From the NCBI RefSeq assembly GCF_024168645.1, contig NZ_JALJWF010000001.1, positions 2,161,001 through 2,225,000 of the forward strand: 64,000 nt of DNA, read 5' to 3'. The notes under the pieces are model-generated. The model was not told where the DNA came from, ran no database searches, and worked only from the letters and a program-made list of their open reading frames with translations. This stretch comes from Pseudomonas sp. GGS8. GTDB taxonomy: Bacteria > Pseudomonadota > Gammaproteobacteria > Pseudomonadales > Pseudomonadaceae. Positions 46,641-55,489 of the stretch are shown piece after piece; position 1 is the first letter of the stretch, and each line of letters starts with the position of its first letter. The position numbers and the translations under genes were made by a program.

Positions 46641-46650
46641 TAGCCATTAA

Positions 46651-46684
46651 AAAAGGGCCTCGCCTGCTGGCGAGGCTTTTTTTT
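46651..46684 (+). terminator. Terminator after first porin gene
   Basis: GCCTCGCC, a TGCT loop and GGCGAGGC form an 8-bp stem followed by eight T. Confidence 0.92.
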
Positions 46685-47037
46685 GTGCGCTTTTTTATAT
46701 TCCAAAAAAATAGATTAAGTAGATTATTTATTCTTTTTTGTTTTTTTCCCGAGTCTATAAAATGAAACCATCAGGTACTCATTGGCAGCAAAACGAGTAT
46801 CGGATTCAGCAACCTCGATTTTGAAGGTTAAGGAATTGGTTCATGAGCCGATACCTTGTGTTCCGGCATGGATTTTTATATCCAAATGATATGAAAAAAA
46901 CACATATAAATCTTTTTGGTTTATAAGCCGACCCCAATCAAGGTGGCCTGACCACCTGGCGCTCATTGCGCCTCCTTGGATCCGGGCACTCGACCCAGGA
47001 CCAGGAACCCAGAATTAGAAACGATAGGAGCGAAACA
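46685..47037. promoter_or_regulatory. AT-rich promoter region of the second porin
   Basis: About 350 nt with much lower GC than the flanks up to about 46920, including several A and T runs (TTTATTCTTTTTTGTTTTTT at 46728 and onward). The last 60 nt resemble the leader of the first porin, including GATAGGAGCGAAACA as ribosome site. No ORF, repeat or RNA gene is visible. Confidence 0.5.
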
Positions 47038-48420
47038 ATGAACAAGTCCACCTTGGCCCTGGCTGTGGCCGTAGGGGTTTTGGCGCAGCAGGCAGGCGCC
47101 GCCGGTTTCATCGAAGACAGCAAGGCTACATTGGGGCTGCGCAACTTCTACATCAACACCGATAACCGCGATTCCGATGCTGGTACCGCCAAGGTCAAGG
47201 CCAACGGCGTTCAAAGCAAGAACGAAGAGTGGGGCCAAGGCTTCGATCTGCGCTTCACTTCCGGCTACACCCAAGGCACTGTCGGCTTCGGTATCGATGC
47301 CATCGGCCTGTTGGGCGTGCGTCTGGACACCGGCGGTGGCACTAACGGCGCCACTTCGACTTCTTACGGCGGTACTGTTTTCCCAAGCGAGTCCAACGGC
47401 GAAGCGGTTGATAATTTCTCCAGCCTGGGCCTGACTGCCAAAGCCAAGATCTCCCAGACCGAACTGAAGTTGGGCACTCTGCAGCCAAAACTGCCGGTGA
47501 TCGTGACCAACGACGGCCGTCTGCTGCCACAAACTTTCCAGGGTGGTCAGATCACCTCGAACGAGATCAAAGACCTGACACTGGTCGGCGGTCAGATCGA
47601 GCACGCCAAGGGCCGTAACTCCAGCAACAACGAAGAGTTGTCGATTGCTGGCGCCAACGCTCACACTGCTGCCGGTCGTGACAGCAACAAGTTCATCTAT
47701 GGCGGTGGCGACTACAAAATCACCAAAGACCTGACTGCTCAGTACTACTACGGCAACCTGGAAGATTTCTACAAGCAGCACTTCCTGGGTCTGGTTCACA
47801 ACTGGTCGATTGGTCCAGGCGTACTGAAGTCTGACTTCCGTTACTTCAACAGCCGTGACGATGGCGCCAACGGCCATGACTCTGCCTATTTCACTACAGG
47901 TGACTACGGCACCGGCATTACCAAAGGTAAAGTCGACAACAACCTGTATAGCGGCCTTTTCCTGTACTCGGTTGCCGGTCACACCTTCGGTGGCGGTTAC
48001 CAGGTCAGCAACGGTAATAGCGACTTCCCTTGGCTGAACCAGGGTGACGGCTCGTCGGCTTACCTGACTACCGACAGCCAGATCGCCAAGTTCGCCCGTG
48101 CCGGCGAACGTACCTGGCAAGCTCGCTACTCGTACGACTTTGCCAAAGTCGGCCTCCCAGGTCTGACCGCGGGTATGGTTTATCTGCGTGGCGATAACAT
48201 CGACACAACCGGTAAAGCGGGGGCAGCTCAGACTAGCGTCAACGCAACTGGCCGTTCCGAGTGGGAACGTGACCTGACCCTGGCGTACGTAGTACAAGAA
48301 GGCCCGCTGAAAAACCTGGGCCTCACCTGGAAAAACGCCATGTGGCGCAACGACGTTCCAGGTCAGCGCGACCAGGACGAAAACCGTCTGATCGTCAGCT
48401 ACTCGATCCCGCTGTTGTAA
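47038..48420 (+). CDS. OprD-family outer-membrane porin (second of a tandem pair)
   Basis: Paralogue of 460 aa. The first 22 residues are identical to those of the first porin, then GFIEDSKATLGLRNFYINTD. Family marks: GFGIDAIGLLGVRLDTGGG, RLLPQTFQGGQITSNEIKDL, and the terminal strand DENRLIVSYSIPLL. The mature proteins differ more than the leaders do. The ATG at 47038 follows GGAGCGAAACA. The two porins have separate terminators and promoters, so they can be regulated independently. Substrate not determined. It resembles OprE as I know it. Confidence 0.92.
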   Translation: MNKSTLALAVAVGVLAQQAGAAGFIEDSKATLGLRNFYINTDNRDSDAGTAKVKANGVQSKNEEWGQGFDLRFTSGYTQGTVGFGIDAIGLLGVRLDTGGGTNGATSTSYGGTVFPSESNGEAVDNFSSLGLTAKAKISQTELKLGTLQPKLPVIVTNDGRLLPQTFQGGQITSNEIKDLTLVGGQIEHAKGRNSSNNEELSIAGANAHTAAGRDSNKFIYGGGDYKITKDLTAQYYYGNLEDFYKQHFLGLVHNWSIGPGVLKSDFRYFNSRDDGANGHDSAYFTTGDYGTGITKGKVDNNLYSGLFLYSVAGHTFGGGYQVSNGNSDFPWLNQGDGSSAYLTTDSQIAKFARAGERTWQARYSYDFAKVGLPGLTAGMVYLRGDNIDTTGKAGAAQTSVNATGRSEWERDLTLAYVVQEGPLKNLGLTWKNAMWRNDVPGQRDQDENRLIVSYSIPLL

Positions 48421-48440
48421 TAGCGCTCGCGTAACCGACG

Positions 48441-48481
48441 AAAAAAAGCCCCGCCCGGCATCACGCCGGGCGGGGCTTTTG
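48441..48481 (+). terminator. Terminator after second porin gene
   Basis: GCCCCGCCCGGC, an ATCAC loop and GCCGGGCGGGGC form a 12-bp stem; an A run precedes and TTTT follows. Confidence 0.95.
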
Positions 48482-48613
48482 CGTTTTCAAGGCGGGCTCA
48501 CCCCCGTAAACCCTCCTTGAAGTTCCCTTTTTGCAACAACTCAAGGCCTTCTCGAACCTCGGGATCGATGTTCGTCCCGATGGCACGTCTGGTCCAGTGA
48601 ACAGATCTTTAAT

Positions 48614-48640
48614 ATTCGTTTAAGGTCTAAATAAATCAAT
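48614..48640 (+). promoter_or_regulatory. Candidate sulfur-starvation (CysB-type) motif upstream of lsfA
   Basis: ATTCGTT-N13-AATCAAT, with AAGGT in the spacer. It is nearly the same as the site before ssuE (49577-49603) in sequence and spacing. TTCATT-like half-sites facing AATGAA are known from CysB sites. It lies 72 nt before the lsfA start. Confidence 0.5.
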
Positions 48641-48711
48641 ATTTATTCTTTTTAATTCAATAAGAACACAGGCACAGTTGGGCTCAACAAGCACTCACCA
48701 GGAGCAGCACC

Positions 48712-49350
48712 ATGAGCCTCAGACTGGGCGATATCGCCCCCGATTTCGAACAGGATTCCAGCGTCGGCACCCTCCGTTTCCACGAATGGCTGGGCGATAG
48801 CTGGGGTGTGCTGTTTTCTCACCCGGCGGACTTTACCCCGGTGTGCACCACCGAACTGGGCTTCACCGCCAGGCTCAAGGAAGATTTCGCCCAGCGTGGC
48901 GTCAAAGCCATTGCCCTGTCGGTGGACCCGGTGGACTCGCATCACAAGTGGATCGAGGACATCAATGAAACCCAGAACGCCATCGTCAACTTCCCGATCC
49001 TCGCCGATGCGGACCGTAAAGTGTCCGACCTGTACGACCTGATCCACCCGAATGCCAACGACACCCTGACCGTGCGCTCGTTGTTCGTGATTGATCCGAA
49101 CAAGAAGATTCGGCTAACCATCACTTACCCGGCGAGTACCGGCCGTAATTTCAATGAGATTCTGCGGGTGATCGATTCGCTGCAGCTCACCGACAACTAC
49201 AAGGTGGCCACCCCGGCCAACTGGCAGGACGGTGATGAGGTGGTGATCGTGCCGTCACTCAAGGATGAAGATGAAATCCAGCGCCGTTTTCCCAAGGGGT
49301 ATCGCGCGGTGAAACCGTACCTGCGCCTGACGCCGCAGCCGAACAGGTAA
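48712..49350 (+). CDS. lsfA: 1-Cys peroxiredoxin LsfA
   Basis: Peroxidase of 212 aa with a single peroxidatic Cys45 in SHPADFTPVCTTELG; no second catalytic Cys is present near the C-terminus, which makes it a Prx6-type enzyme. Motifs: LRLGDIAPDFEQDSSVGTLR, SVDPVDSHHKWIEDI, and LRVIDSLQLTDNYKVATPAN. In Pseudomonas lsfA is induced by sulfate starvation and lies near ssu, as here. AGGAGCAGCACC precedes the ATG. Removes organic peroxides formed when organosulfur compounds are oxidised. Confidence 0.93.
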   Translation: MSLRLGDIAPDFEQDSSVGTLRFHEWLGDSWGVLFSHPADFTPVCTTELGFTARLKEDFAQRGVKAIALSVDPVDSHHKWIEDINETQNAIVNFPILADADRKVSDLYDLIHPNANDTLTVRSLFVIDPNKKIRLTITYPASTGRNFNEILRVIDSLQLTDNYKVATPANWQDGDEVVIVPSLKDEDEIQRRFPKGYRAVKPYLRLTPQPNR

Positions 49351-49383
49351 TCATCCGAATTTTGCGGTGTGGCTGAAATCGCT

Positions 49384-49477
49384 ATCGCGGGCAAGCCCGC
49401 TCCCACAGTGGATTGGGGAGGATTAGAGATGTATGGCAGACCTAAAACCCTGTGGGAGCGGGCTTGCCCGCGAAGGC
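49384..49477. repeat. REP pair downstream of lsfA
   Basis: TCGCGGGCAAGCCCGCTCCC and its inverted copy GGGAGCGGGCTTGCCCGCGA about 37 nt apart, the canonical Pseudomonas REP arrangement. Confidence 0.92.
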
Positions 49478-49526
49478 GGCAGACCGCCCAGTGAAAATTT
49501 CATGTCATCGACAAAGCAGGGGATTT

Positions 49527-49555
49527 CAGGCCGTTTCGACGGCCTGTTTTTTTGT
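49527..49555 (+). terminator. Intrinsic terminator between lsfA and ssuE
   Basis: CAGGCCGT-TTCG-ACGGCCTG with a UUCG tetraloop followed by seven T. It isolates lsfA and the REP from the ssu transcript. Confidence 0.92.
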
Positions 49556-49576
49556 CCGGAAAAAGACAATCAGTAT

Positions 49577-49603
49577 ATTCATTAAAGGTATAACCAAATG
49601 AAT
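49577..49603 (+). promoter_or_regulatory. Candidate sulfur-starvation (CysB-type) motif upstream of ssuE
   Basis: ATTCATT-N13-AATGAAT: a perfect 7-bp inverted repeat. Nine of the 13 spacer bases equal those of the lsfA site. A TATATA-type -10 element follows at about 49618-49626. It lies 99 nt before the ssuE start codon. Confidence 0.55.
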
Positions 49604-49702
49604 AAATATGATTTATGGATATATAAATCACCTGTTAAGGTCACTCCATCGACGCGAGATCGCAAGCTGCGAATCGCCAACACCGCTCAAGGAACTGTCT
49701 GA

Positions 49703-50296
49703 ATGCTGGTCGTCTCACTCGGTGGCAGCCCTAGCCCACGCTCCCGTTCCGGGGTGTTGCTGGAACGCTCCAAACACTGGTTGCAAGAGCAAGGTGTGGA
49801 AGTGGTGAGTTACCAGGTACGGGACTTCCCGGCCGAAGATTTGCTGCATGCCCGCTTCGACAGCCCGAAGGTGATCGATCTGTTGCAACAAATTGATAAC
49901 GCCGACGGCCTGCTCATCGCCACCCCGGTTTACAAAGCGTCGTTCTCCGGTGCGCTGAAAACCGTACTCGATCTGCTGCCCGAACGCGCCCTGGCCCACA
50001 AAGTGGTTCTGCCAATGGCGACCGGCGGCAGCATCGCCCACATGCTGGCGGTGGATTACGCGCTCAAGCCGGTGTTGTCGGCGTTGAAGGCCCAGGAAAT
50101 GCTGCAGGGGATTTTTGCCGTGGACAGCCAGATCGCTTACGGCGAAGGCAGTGCCCAGGCACAGTTGGCTCCCGAGCTTGCGCAACGACTGAACGAATCG
50201 CTGGAGCTGTTTTACAGCGCCATGGCTCGTCGGCCCAAGCCGCTCGATCCGAACCTGTTGAACGAACGTTTGTTGAGTGCTCGCTGGAGCATTTAA
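49703..50296 (+). CDS. ssuE: NAD(P)H-dependent FMN reductase SsuE
   Basis: Supplies reduced FMN to the alkanesulfonate monooxygenase SsuD. The 197-aa flavodoxin-like protein begins [20 protein letters not shown] and has the FMN-binding loop [20 protein letters not shown] at about 71-90 and [20 protein letters not shown]. First gene of the ssuEADCBF operon. AAGGA about 9 nt before the ATG is the ribosome site. Confidence 0.95.
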   Translation: MLVVSLGGSPSPRSRSGVLLERSKHWLQEQGVEVVSYQVRDFPAEDLLHARFDSPKVIDLLQQIDNADGLLIATPVYKASFSGALKTVLDLLPERALAHKVVLPMATGGSIAHMLAVDYALKPVLSALKAQEMLQGIFAVDSQIAYGEGSAQAQLAPELAQRLNESLELFYSAMARRPKPLDPNLLNERLLSARWSI

Positions 50297-50397
50297 GCCA
50301 GCCCTAAAGCCACATCTGAATTTGAAGTACTCACCTTACTGACCCGCTAACGGGCAAGCAGGTGCAGCCAAAACCCAACTGCAAAAAGGAGAGCGCT

Positions 50398-51363
50398 ATG
50401 CGCACTGTCATTTTGCGTCGTGGTCTGGTCGCTCTGTTTGCTGCGGCTGTGTCCTTCGGCGTTATTACTCAAGCTCAAGCCGAGACTCTGCGAATCGGCT
50501 ATCAGAAATACGGCACCCTGGTGCTGCTCAAAGCCAAAGGCACTCTGGAAAAACGCCTCGCCGCCCAAGGCGTGGACGTGCAATGGACGGAATTCCCCGG
50601 CGGCCCGCAACTGCTTGAAGGCCTGAACGTCGGCTCCATCGACTTCGGCGTCACCGGAGAAACGCCTCCGGTTTTCGCTCAGGCCGCAGGCGCCGATCTG
50701 CTCTACGTTGCTTATGAACCGCCAGCGCCCCACAGTGAAGCGATCCTGGTGCCGAAGGGCTCGCCGATCAAATCGGTGCAGGAACTCAAGGGCAAGAAAG
50801 TCGTGCTCAACAAAGGCTCCAACGTGCACTACCTGCTGGTGCGTGCGCTGGAAGACGCCGGCCTCAAATACACCGACATCCAGACCGTGTTCCTGCCGCC
50901 CGCCGATGCCCGCGCCGCGTTCGAGCGCGGCAGTGTCGATGCCTGGGTGATCTGGGACCCGTACCAGGCTGCCGCCGAACAGCAACTGCAAGCTCGCACT
51001 CTGCGCGACGGTAAAGGCATCGTCGACAACCACCAGTTCTATCTGGCGACCAAGCCTTACGCGCAGAAAAATCCTGAAGTGATCAAAACCCTGGTGGAAG
51101 AAGTGCGCGCGGTCGGTGAATGGTCCAAGGCCAATCCCGAGGACGTAACCCGACAGGTTTCGCCACTGCTCGGCCTGCCGGCGGACATCACCCTGACCTC
51201 GGTGAAACGCCAAGGCTACGGCGCGCTGTTCCTGACCCCTGAGGTGGTCTCTGCCCAACAGAAAATCGCCGACAGCTTCTACCAGCTCAAGCTGATTCCC
51301 AAGCCCTTGAGCATCAAAGACGTGATCTGGACGCCACCGGCGGCCGTGGCCAAAGCGCAGTAA
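50398..51363 (+). CDS. ssuA: Aliphatic sulfonate-binding protein SsuA
   Basis: Periplasmic binding protein of 321 aa. Signal peptide begins [20 protein letters not shown] (cleavage near QAQA), then [20 protein letters not shown]. Further marks: the [20 protein letters not shown] segment and the [20 protein letters not shown] loop. The ATG at 50398 follows AAAAAGGAGAGCGCT. 101 nt after ssuE, same operon. Confidence 0.95.
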   Translation: MRTVILRRGLVALFAAAVSFGVITQAQAETLRIGYQKYGTLVLLKAKGTLEKRLAAQGVDVQWTEFPGGPQLLEGLNVGSIDFGVTGETPPVFAQAAGADLLYVAYEPPAPHSEAILVPKGSPIKSVQELKGKKVVLNKGSNVHYLLVRALEDAGLKYTDIQTVFLPPADARAAFERGSVDAWVIWDPYQAAAEQQLQARTLRDGKGIVDNHQFYLATKPYAQKNPEVIKTLVEEVRAVGEWSKANPEDVTRQVSPLLGLPADITLTSVKRQGYGALFLTPEVVSAQQKIADSFYQLKLIPKPLSIKDVIWTPPAAVAKAQ

Positions 51364-51388
51364 TTCGATTCCCCAAGGAGACCACTCC

Positions 51389-52537
51389 ATGAGCCTCAAT
51401 ATCTTCTGGTTCCTGCCTACCCACGGCGACGGCCATTACCTTGGCACCGCCGAGGGCGCTCGCGCCGTCGACCACGGTTACTTGCAACAAGTCGCGCAAG
51501 CGGCGGATCGTCTGGGTTTTGGCGGGGTGCTGATTCCCACCGGTCGCTCCTGCGAAGACTCGTGGCTGGTGGCCGCATCGCTGATCCCGGTGACCCAGCG
51601 TTTGAAATTCCTTGTCGCCCTGCGCCCCGGGATCATTTCCCCGACGGTGGCGGCGCGTCAGGCCGCGACCCTGGATCGTCTGTCCGGCGGTCGTGCGCTG
51701 TTCAACCTGGTCACCGGTGGCGATCCGGAAGAATTGGCCGGCGATGGTTTGTTCCTCAGTCACGAAGAACGCTATCAGGCTTCGGTGGAATTCACTCGCA
51801 TCTGGCGTCGGGTACTGGAAGGCGAAACCGTCGATTACGACGGCCAGCACATCAGCGTGAAGGGTGCCAAGTTGCTCTATCCGCCGATCCAGCAACCGCG
51901 TCCACCGCTGTATTTCGGCGGCTCGTCGGAAGCGGCGCAAGACTTGGCGGCAGAGCAGGTTGAAATGGTCCTGACCTGGGGCGAGCCACCGGCGGCCGTT
52001 GCCGAGAAAATCGAGCAGGTTCGCGCCAAGGCCGCGAAGCTTGGCCGCACCGTGCGCTTCGGTATTCGCCTGCATGTGATCGTTCGCGAAACCAACGCCG
52101 AGGCGTGGCAAGCGGCGGATCGACTGATCTCTCATCTGGACGATGACACCATTGCACGCGCCCAGGCTTCTCTGGCGCGTTTCGATTCGGTCGGCCAGCA
52201 ACGCATGGCCGCTTTGCATGGCGGTAGTCGCGACAACCTGGAAGTCAGTCCCAACCTCTGGGCCGGTGTCGGTCTGGTGCGCGGCGGGGCCGGTACGGCG
52301 CTGGTCGGCGATGGTCCGACCGTGGCCGCCAGGGTCAAGGAATACGCCGATCTGGGCATCGATACGTTCATCTTCTCCGGTTATCCACATCTGGAAGAAT
52401 CCTACCGGGTGGCCGAGTTGCTGTTCCCGCACCTGGACATCGAGCGCCCGGAACTGCCGAAAAGCGCCGGTTACGTCAGCCCGTTCGGCGAGATGGTGGC
52501 CAACGACATTCTTCCCAAAGCGGCGTCCCAGAGCTGA
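51389..52537 (+). CDS. ssuD: FMNH2-dependent alkanesulfonate monooxygenase SsuD
   Basis: Desulfonates C2-C10 alkanesulfonates to aldehyde and sulfite. The 382-aa luciferase-like TIM barrel starts [20 protein letters not shown]. Active-site region: [20 protein letters not shown] with the conserved Cys, then [20 protein letters not shown], and [20 protein letters not shown] at the end. Placed 25 nt after ssuA. Full length and intact. Confidence 0.96.
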   Translation: MSLNIFWFLPTHGDGHYLGTAEGARAVDHGYLQQVAQAADRLGFGGVLIPTGRSCEDSWLVAASLIPVTQRLKFLVALRPGIISPTVAARQAATLDRLSGGRALFNLVTGGDPEELAGDGLFLSHEERYQASVEFTRIWRRVLEGETVDYDGQHISVKGAKLLYPPIQQPRPPLYFGGSSEAAQDLAAEQVEMVLTWGEPPAAVAEKIEQVRAKAAKLGRTVRFGIRLHVIVRETNAEAWQAADRLISHLDDDTIARAQASLARFDSVGQQRMAALHGGSRDNLEVSPNLWAGVGLVRGGAGTALVGDGPTVAARVKEYADLGIDTFIFSGYPHLEESYRVAELLFPHLDIERPELPKSAGYVSPFGEMVANDILPKAASQS

Positions 52538-52546
52538 GGTGCCGCC

Positions 52547-53329
52547 ATGAAAAAAATTATCCACACCCTCGCGCCCTGGGCGTTGCCAGTCTTGTTGCTG
52601 GCGGTATGGCAACTGTCGGTGTCGGCGGGCTGGTTGTCGACGCGGATTCTGCCGGCGCCGATCGCGGTGATCGAAGCCGGCGTGAGCCTGGTGCGCAGCG
52701 GTGAAATCTGGACTCACCTGGCCATCAGCGGCTGGCGCGCGGCGCTCGGTTTCGCCATTGGCGGCGGTATCGGCCTGACCCTGGGCTTCATCACCGGCCT
52801 GTCGAAATGGGGCGAACGCCTGCTCGACAGTTCGGTGCAGATGATCCGCAACGTACCGCACCTGGCGCTGATCCCGCTGGTGATCCTGTGGTTCGGCATT
52901 GATGAGTCGGCGAAGATTTTCCTGGTGGCGTTGGGTACGTTGTTCCCGATCTACCTCAACACTTACCACGGCATCCGCAACGTCGATCCGGCGCTGGTGG
53001 AAATGTCCCGCAGTTATGGCTTGTCCGGTTTCAGCCTGTTCCGTCAGGTGATTCTGCCGGGTGCGCTGCCTTCGATTCTGGTCGGTGTGCGTTTTGCCCT
53101 GGGCTTCATGTGGCTGACTCTGATCGTCGCCGAAACCATCTCTGCCAGCGCCGGCATCGGTTACCTGGCGATGAATGCCCGGGAGTTCTTGCAGACCGAC
53201 GTGGTAGTGCTGGCGATTCTTTTGTATGCCGTGCTCGGCAAACTCGCTGATCTCGCCGCCCGTGGACTGGAACGCGTGTGGCTGCGCTGGCATCCGGCCT
53301 ATCAGGTTGCCAAGGGAGGTGCCGCATGA
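52547..53329 (+). CDS. ssuC: Aliphatic sulfonate ABC transporter permease SsuC
   Basis: Inner-membrane permease of 260 aa with six hydrophobic segments. The EAA loop near residues 145-165 reads [25 protein letters not shown]-type N-terminal helix ([20 protein letters not shown]) is typical of SsuC/TauC. Starts 9 nt after ssuD; its TGA overlaps the ssuB ATG (ATGA). Confidence 0.95.
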   Translation: MKKIIHTLAPWALPVLLLAVWQLSVSAGWLSTRILPAPIAVIEAGVSLVRSGEIWTHLAISGWRAALGFAIGGGIGLTLGFITGLSKWGERLLDSSVQMIRNVPHLALIPLVILWFGIDESAKIFLVALGTLFPIYLNTYHGIRNVDPALVEMSRSYGLSGFSLFRQVILPGALPSILVGVRFALGFMWLTLIVAETISASAGIGYLAMNAREFLQTDVVVLAILLYAVLGKLADLAARGLERVWLRWHPAYQVAKGGAA

Positions 53330-54132
53330 CGGCTCAACAACCGCCACGCCTGCTGCGCGGAATTCCGCTGGCAGTGCGCAAGCTGCAAAAGACCTTCGGT
53401 TCGCGGCAAGTGCTGCGTGAAATCGAGCTGCACATTCCGGCCGGCCAGTTTGTGGCGGTGGTCGGGCGTAGCGGTTGTGGCAAAAGCACCTTGCTGCGCT
53501 TGCTCGCCGGTCTCGACAAGCCCACGGCTGGCGAGTTGTTCGCCGGTTCCGCACCGCTGAGTGCTGCCCGGGAAGACACCCGGCTGATGTTCCAGGAAGC
53601 ACGGCTGCTGCCGTGGAAGAAGGTCATCGACAACGTCGGCCTCGGGCTCAAGGGCAACTGGCGCCCGCAAGCACTGGAAGCCCTTGAGGCGGTCGGCCTG
53701 GCGGATCGCGCCCACGAATGGCCGGCAGCCTTGTCCGGCGGGCAGAAGCAACGTGTGGCCCTGGCCCGTGCGCTGATCCATCAACCGCGTCTGCTGTTGC
53801 TCGACGAACCCCTGGGCGCACTGGATGCCCTGACCCGAATCGAGATGCAGCAACTGATCGAACGGCTCTGGCAACAACATGGCTTCACCGTGTTGCTGGT
53901 GACCCACGACGTCAGCGAAGCGGTGGCGATTGCCGATCGGGTGATTCTGATTGAAGAGGGCGAAGTCGGCCTCGACCTGGCAGTGGAGTTGCCGCGCCCT
54001 CGGGTTCGCGGCTCCCATCGGCTGGCTGCGCTGGAAACCGAAGTGCTCACCCGCGTGCTGTCGCTACCCGGCCAACCACCGGAACCGGAACCTGTTTCAC
54101 CACTGCCCACGCAATTGCGCTGGGCTCAATAA
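53326..54132 (+). CDS. ssuB: Aliphatic sulfonate ABC transporter ATPase SsuB
   Basis: ATPase subunit of 268 aa: Walker [10 protein letters not shown] near 47-55, [20 protein letters not shown], signature [15 protein letters not shown], Walker [13 protein letters not shown]. The ATG at 53326 overlaps ssuC by 4 nt and is preferred over an upstream in-frame start within ssuC. The Pro-rich C-terminal tail (about residues 240-268) is longer than in the E. coli protein. Confidence 0.95.
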   Translation: MTAQQPPRLLRGIPLAVRKLQKTFGSRQVLREIELHIPAGQFVAVVGRSGCGKSTLLRLLAGLDKPTAGELFAGSAPLSAAREDTRLMFQEARLLPWKKVIDNVGLGLKGNWRPQALEALEAVGLADRAHEWPAALSGGQKQRVALARALIHQPRLLLLDEPLGALDALTRIEMQQLIERLWQQHGFTVLLVTHDVSEAVAIADRVILIEEGEVGLDLAVELPRPRVRGSHRLAALETEVLTRVLSLPGQPPEPEPVSPLPTQLRWAQ

Positions 54133-54166
54133 CTTAAAGATTCATCCAACGACAGGAATCAACATC

Positions 54167-54382
54167 ATGACTATCAAAGCCATCAACGTTCGTAACCAGT
54201 TCAAAGGCTCGATCAAGGAAATCGTGCTCGGCGACGTCCTCTCGGAAATCGACGTGCAGACTGCCTCCGGCATCGTCACTTCGGTGATTACCACGCGCTC
54301 GGTGAAGGAGCTGGAACTGGTGGTCGGCAGCGAAGTGATCGCGTTTGTGAAATCCACCGAGGTGTCGATCGCCAAGTTGTAA
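54167..54382 (+). CDS. ssuF: Molybdopterin-binding-like protein SsuF
   Basis: A 71-aa single Mop/TOBE domain: MTIKAINVRNQFKGSIKEIV, then GDVLSEIDVQTASGIVTSVI and SVKELELVVGSEVIAFVKST, the classical molbindin sequence. In Pseudomonas putida ssuF is the last gene of ssuEADCBF and is needed for use of some sulfur sources. Start at 54167. A terminator follows. Confidence 0.92.
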   Translation: MTIKAINVRNQFKGSIKEIVLGDVLSEIDVQTASGIVTSVITTRSVKELELVVGSEVIAFVKSTEVSIAKL

Positions 54383-54402
54383 GCACGTGCGCAAACAACA
54401 AC

Positions 54403-54434
54403 CCCGGAGGGTGTGAGCCCTTCGGGGTTTTTTA
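54403..54434 (+). terminator. Terminator of the ssu operon
   Basis: CCCCGGAGGG ... CCCTTCGGGG imperfect 10-bp stem (CCCCG/CGGGG core) followed by TTTTTT, 20 nt after the ssuF stop. Confidence 0.85.
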
Positions 54435-54467
54435 TGCGCGTGATTCAGTGAGTTCGGCGGTGCGGCC

Positions 54468-54579
54468 ATCGCGGGCAAGCCCGCTCCCACAGGGATTTGT
54501 GTCGTACACAAATACAATGTTCGCTAAAGACCAAATGTGGGAGCGGCGGTGCGGCGATCCGACTTGCCCGCGATGGGGC
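54468..54579. repeat. Composite REP pair (one normal arm, one asymmetric arm)
   Basis: The left arm is canonical (ATCGCGGGCAAGCCCGCTCC). The right arm, GTGGGAGCGGCGGTGCGGCG followed by ATCCGACTTGCCCGCGAT, is the asymmetric variant also seen at 14768-14809. It lies between ssuF and the convergent TetR gene. Confidence 0.85.
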
Positions 54580-54599
54580 CAGTGAAGCCAGCGAAGGTA

Positions 54600-55238
54600 T
54601 CAGGCTGTAATAGCGCGCTTGGGCAGATAGGGTGGCAAGTACAACCCCAGATAAGCATCAAACACCCGCATCCCTTCTTCAGCCATGCGCGGCGTGATCT
54701 GCCCATGTTGCTGCACCGAGCGTGCATACACTCGATCCCCCAACTCCATGGCCAGGGCAAACACATCGACGTCTGTCGGCAGCCTTGGCAGCTCGAAGTG
54801 ATGGTCGAACAGTTTGTGCATCAGGTCGCCGAGCTCAATGTCGTGTTGGCGGTCAGCCTGGGTGACTTCGGTCAGGCCGTGCTGGGCGAGGATCAACTGG
54901 CGGGCGGCGGCGTCTTCGTCGTAGATATCGAGCATGCGCTGTTCCACCAGTCGCGACAAATCGCGCCAGCCGTTGAGGGTGTGGTGGTCGATGGGCGCTT
55001 GCAGGCAAGCACGGAACGCGGCGTGGACGTCGGCGGTCAGGGCTTCGAGCAAGGCCGGGACGCTGGCGAAAAAGTGGTAGACGGAGGAGGGCGGGATCTC
55101 TGCACGTTCGGCGACGCTGTAGATCGACAGGCTGCCCACGCCCTCGGCGGCCAGCAACGTGCGGGCGGCATCGAGTATCGAATCGATCCGGGCCTGGCTG
55201 CGTGCGCGGGGTTTGCGTGGGGTGGCGAGTCGGGTCAT
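54600..55238 (-). CDS. TetR-family transcriptional regulator
   Basis: A 212-aa regulator with N-terminal helix-turn-helix (RIDSILDAARTLLAAEG at 17-33, then IYSVAERAEIPPSSVYHFFA near 39-58). The C-terminal ligand domain is helical and not diagnostic. The ATG at 55238 follows AGGAGACTTCA. It lies between ssu and spu, on the same strand as spuI but separated by a repeat and a terminator, so its target is uncertain. Confidence 0.87.
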   Translation of the reverse strand: MTRLATPRKPRARSQARIDSILDAARTLLAAEGVGSLSIYSVAERAEIPPSSVYHFFASVPALLEALTADVHAAFRACLQAPIDHHTLNGWRDLSRLVEQRMLDIYDEDAAARQLILAQHGLTEVTQADRQHDIELGDLMHKLFDHHFELPRLPTDVDVFALAMELGDRVYARSVQQHGQITPRMAEEGMRVFDAYLGLYLPPYLPKRAITA

Positions 55239-55294
55239 TGAAGTCTCCTGCAGGGCAGCGGGCATTGTACGCAGAGCGCAGAGATGATCCATAC

Positions 55295-55433
55295 CCTGTG
55301 GCGAGGGGGCTTGCCCCCGTTGGGCTGCGTAGCAGCCCCAAAACAGGCAATCTCGTTGTATCAGGGATACCGCGTTAGCTGGATTGGGGTGTGCTGCGCA
55401 CTCCAACGGGGGTAAGCCCCCTCGCCACAGGGG
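55295..55433. repeat. Inverted intergenic repeat (GTGGCGAGGGGGCTTGCCCCC type)
   Basis: CCTGTGGCGAGGGGGCTTGC on the left and the complementary GTAAGCCCCCTCGCCACAGG on the right enclose about 95 nt, including GGGCTGCGTAGCAGCCC. Same family as 40331-40424 but with a longer centre. Confidence 0.9.
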
Positions 55434-55440
55434 TCATAAA

Positions 55441-55477
55441 AAACGCCGCAGGCTGTGAGGCCGGCGGCGTTGTTTTT
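55441..55477 (-). terminator. Terminator of spuI
   Basis: On the minus strand AACGCCGCCGGCC ... CTGCGGCGTT forms a stem with loop, followed by TTTT. It starts 13 nt past the spuI stop. Confidence 0.85.
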
Positions 55478-55489
55478 TACGGCAACCGC

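Larger units (their letters stand above)
49351..49702. other. Intergenic region lsfA-ssuE
   Basis: Holds a REP pair, a terminator and the ssuE promoter motif, each listed separately. A 34-codon ORF (49598-49702) abuts ssuE but its start lies inside the promoter motif, so I do not call it. Confidence 0.6.

Noticed and set aside
46963..48297. Long open frame antisense to the second porin (444 codons)
   Set aside because: The opposite strand codes a clear OprD porin with signal peptide; the antisense product has no domain.
49598..49702. 34-codon ORF ending TGA directly before the ssuE ATG (a possible leader peptide)
   Set aside because: Its ATG lies inside the inverted-repeat promoter motif and upstream of the likely -10 element, so it would not be on the induced mRNA; no Cys or Met cluster suggesting sulfur sensing.
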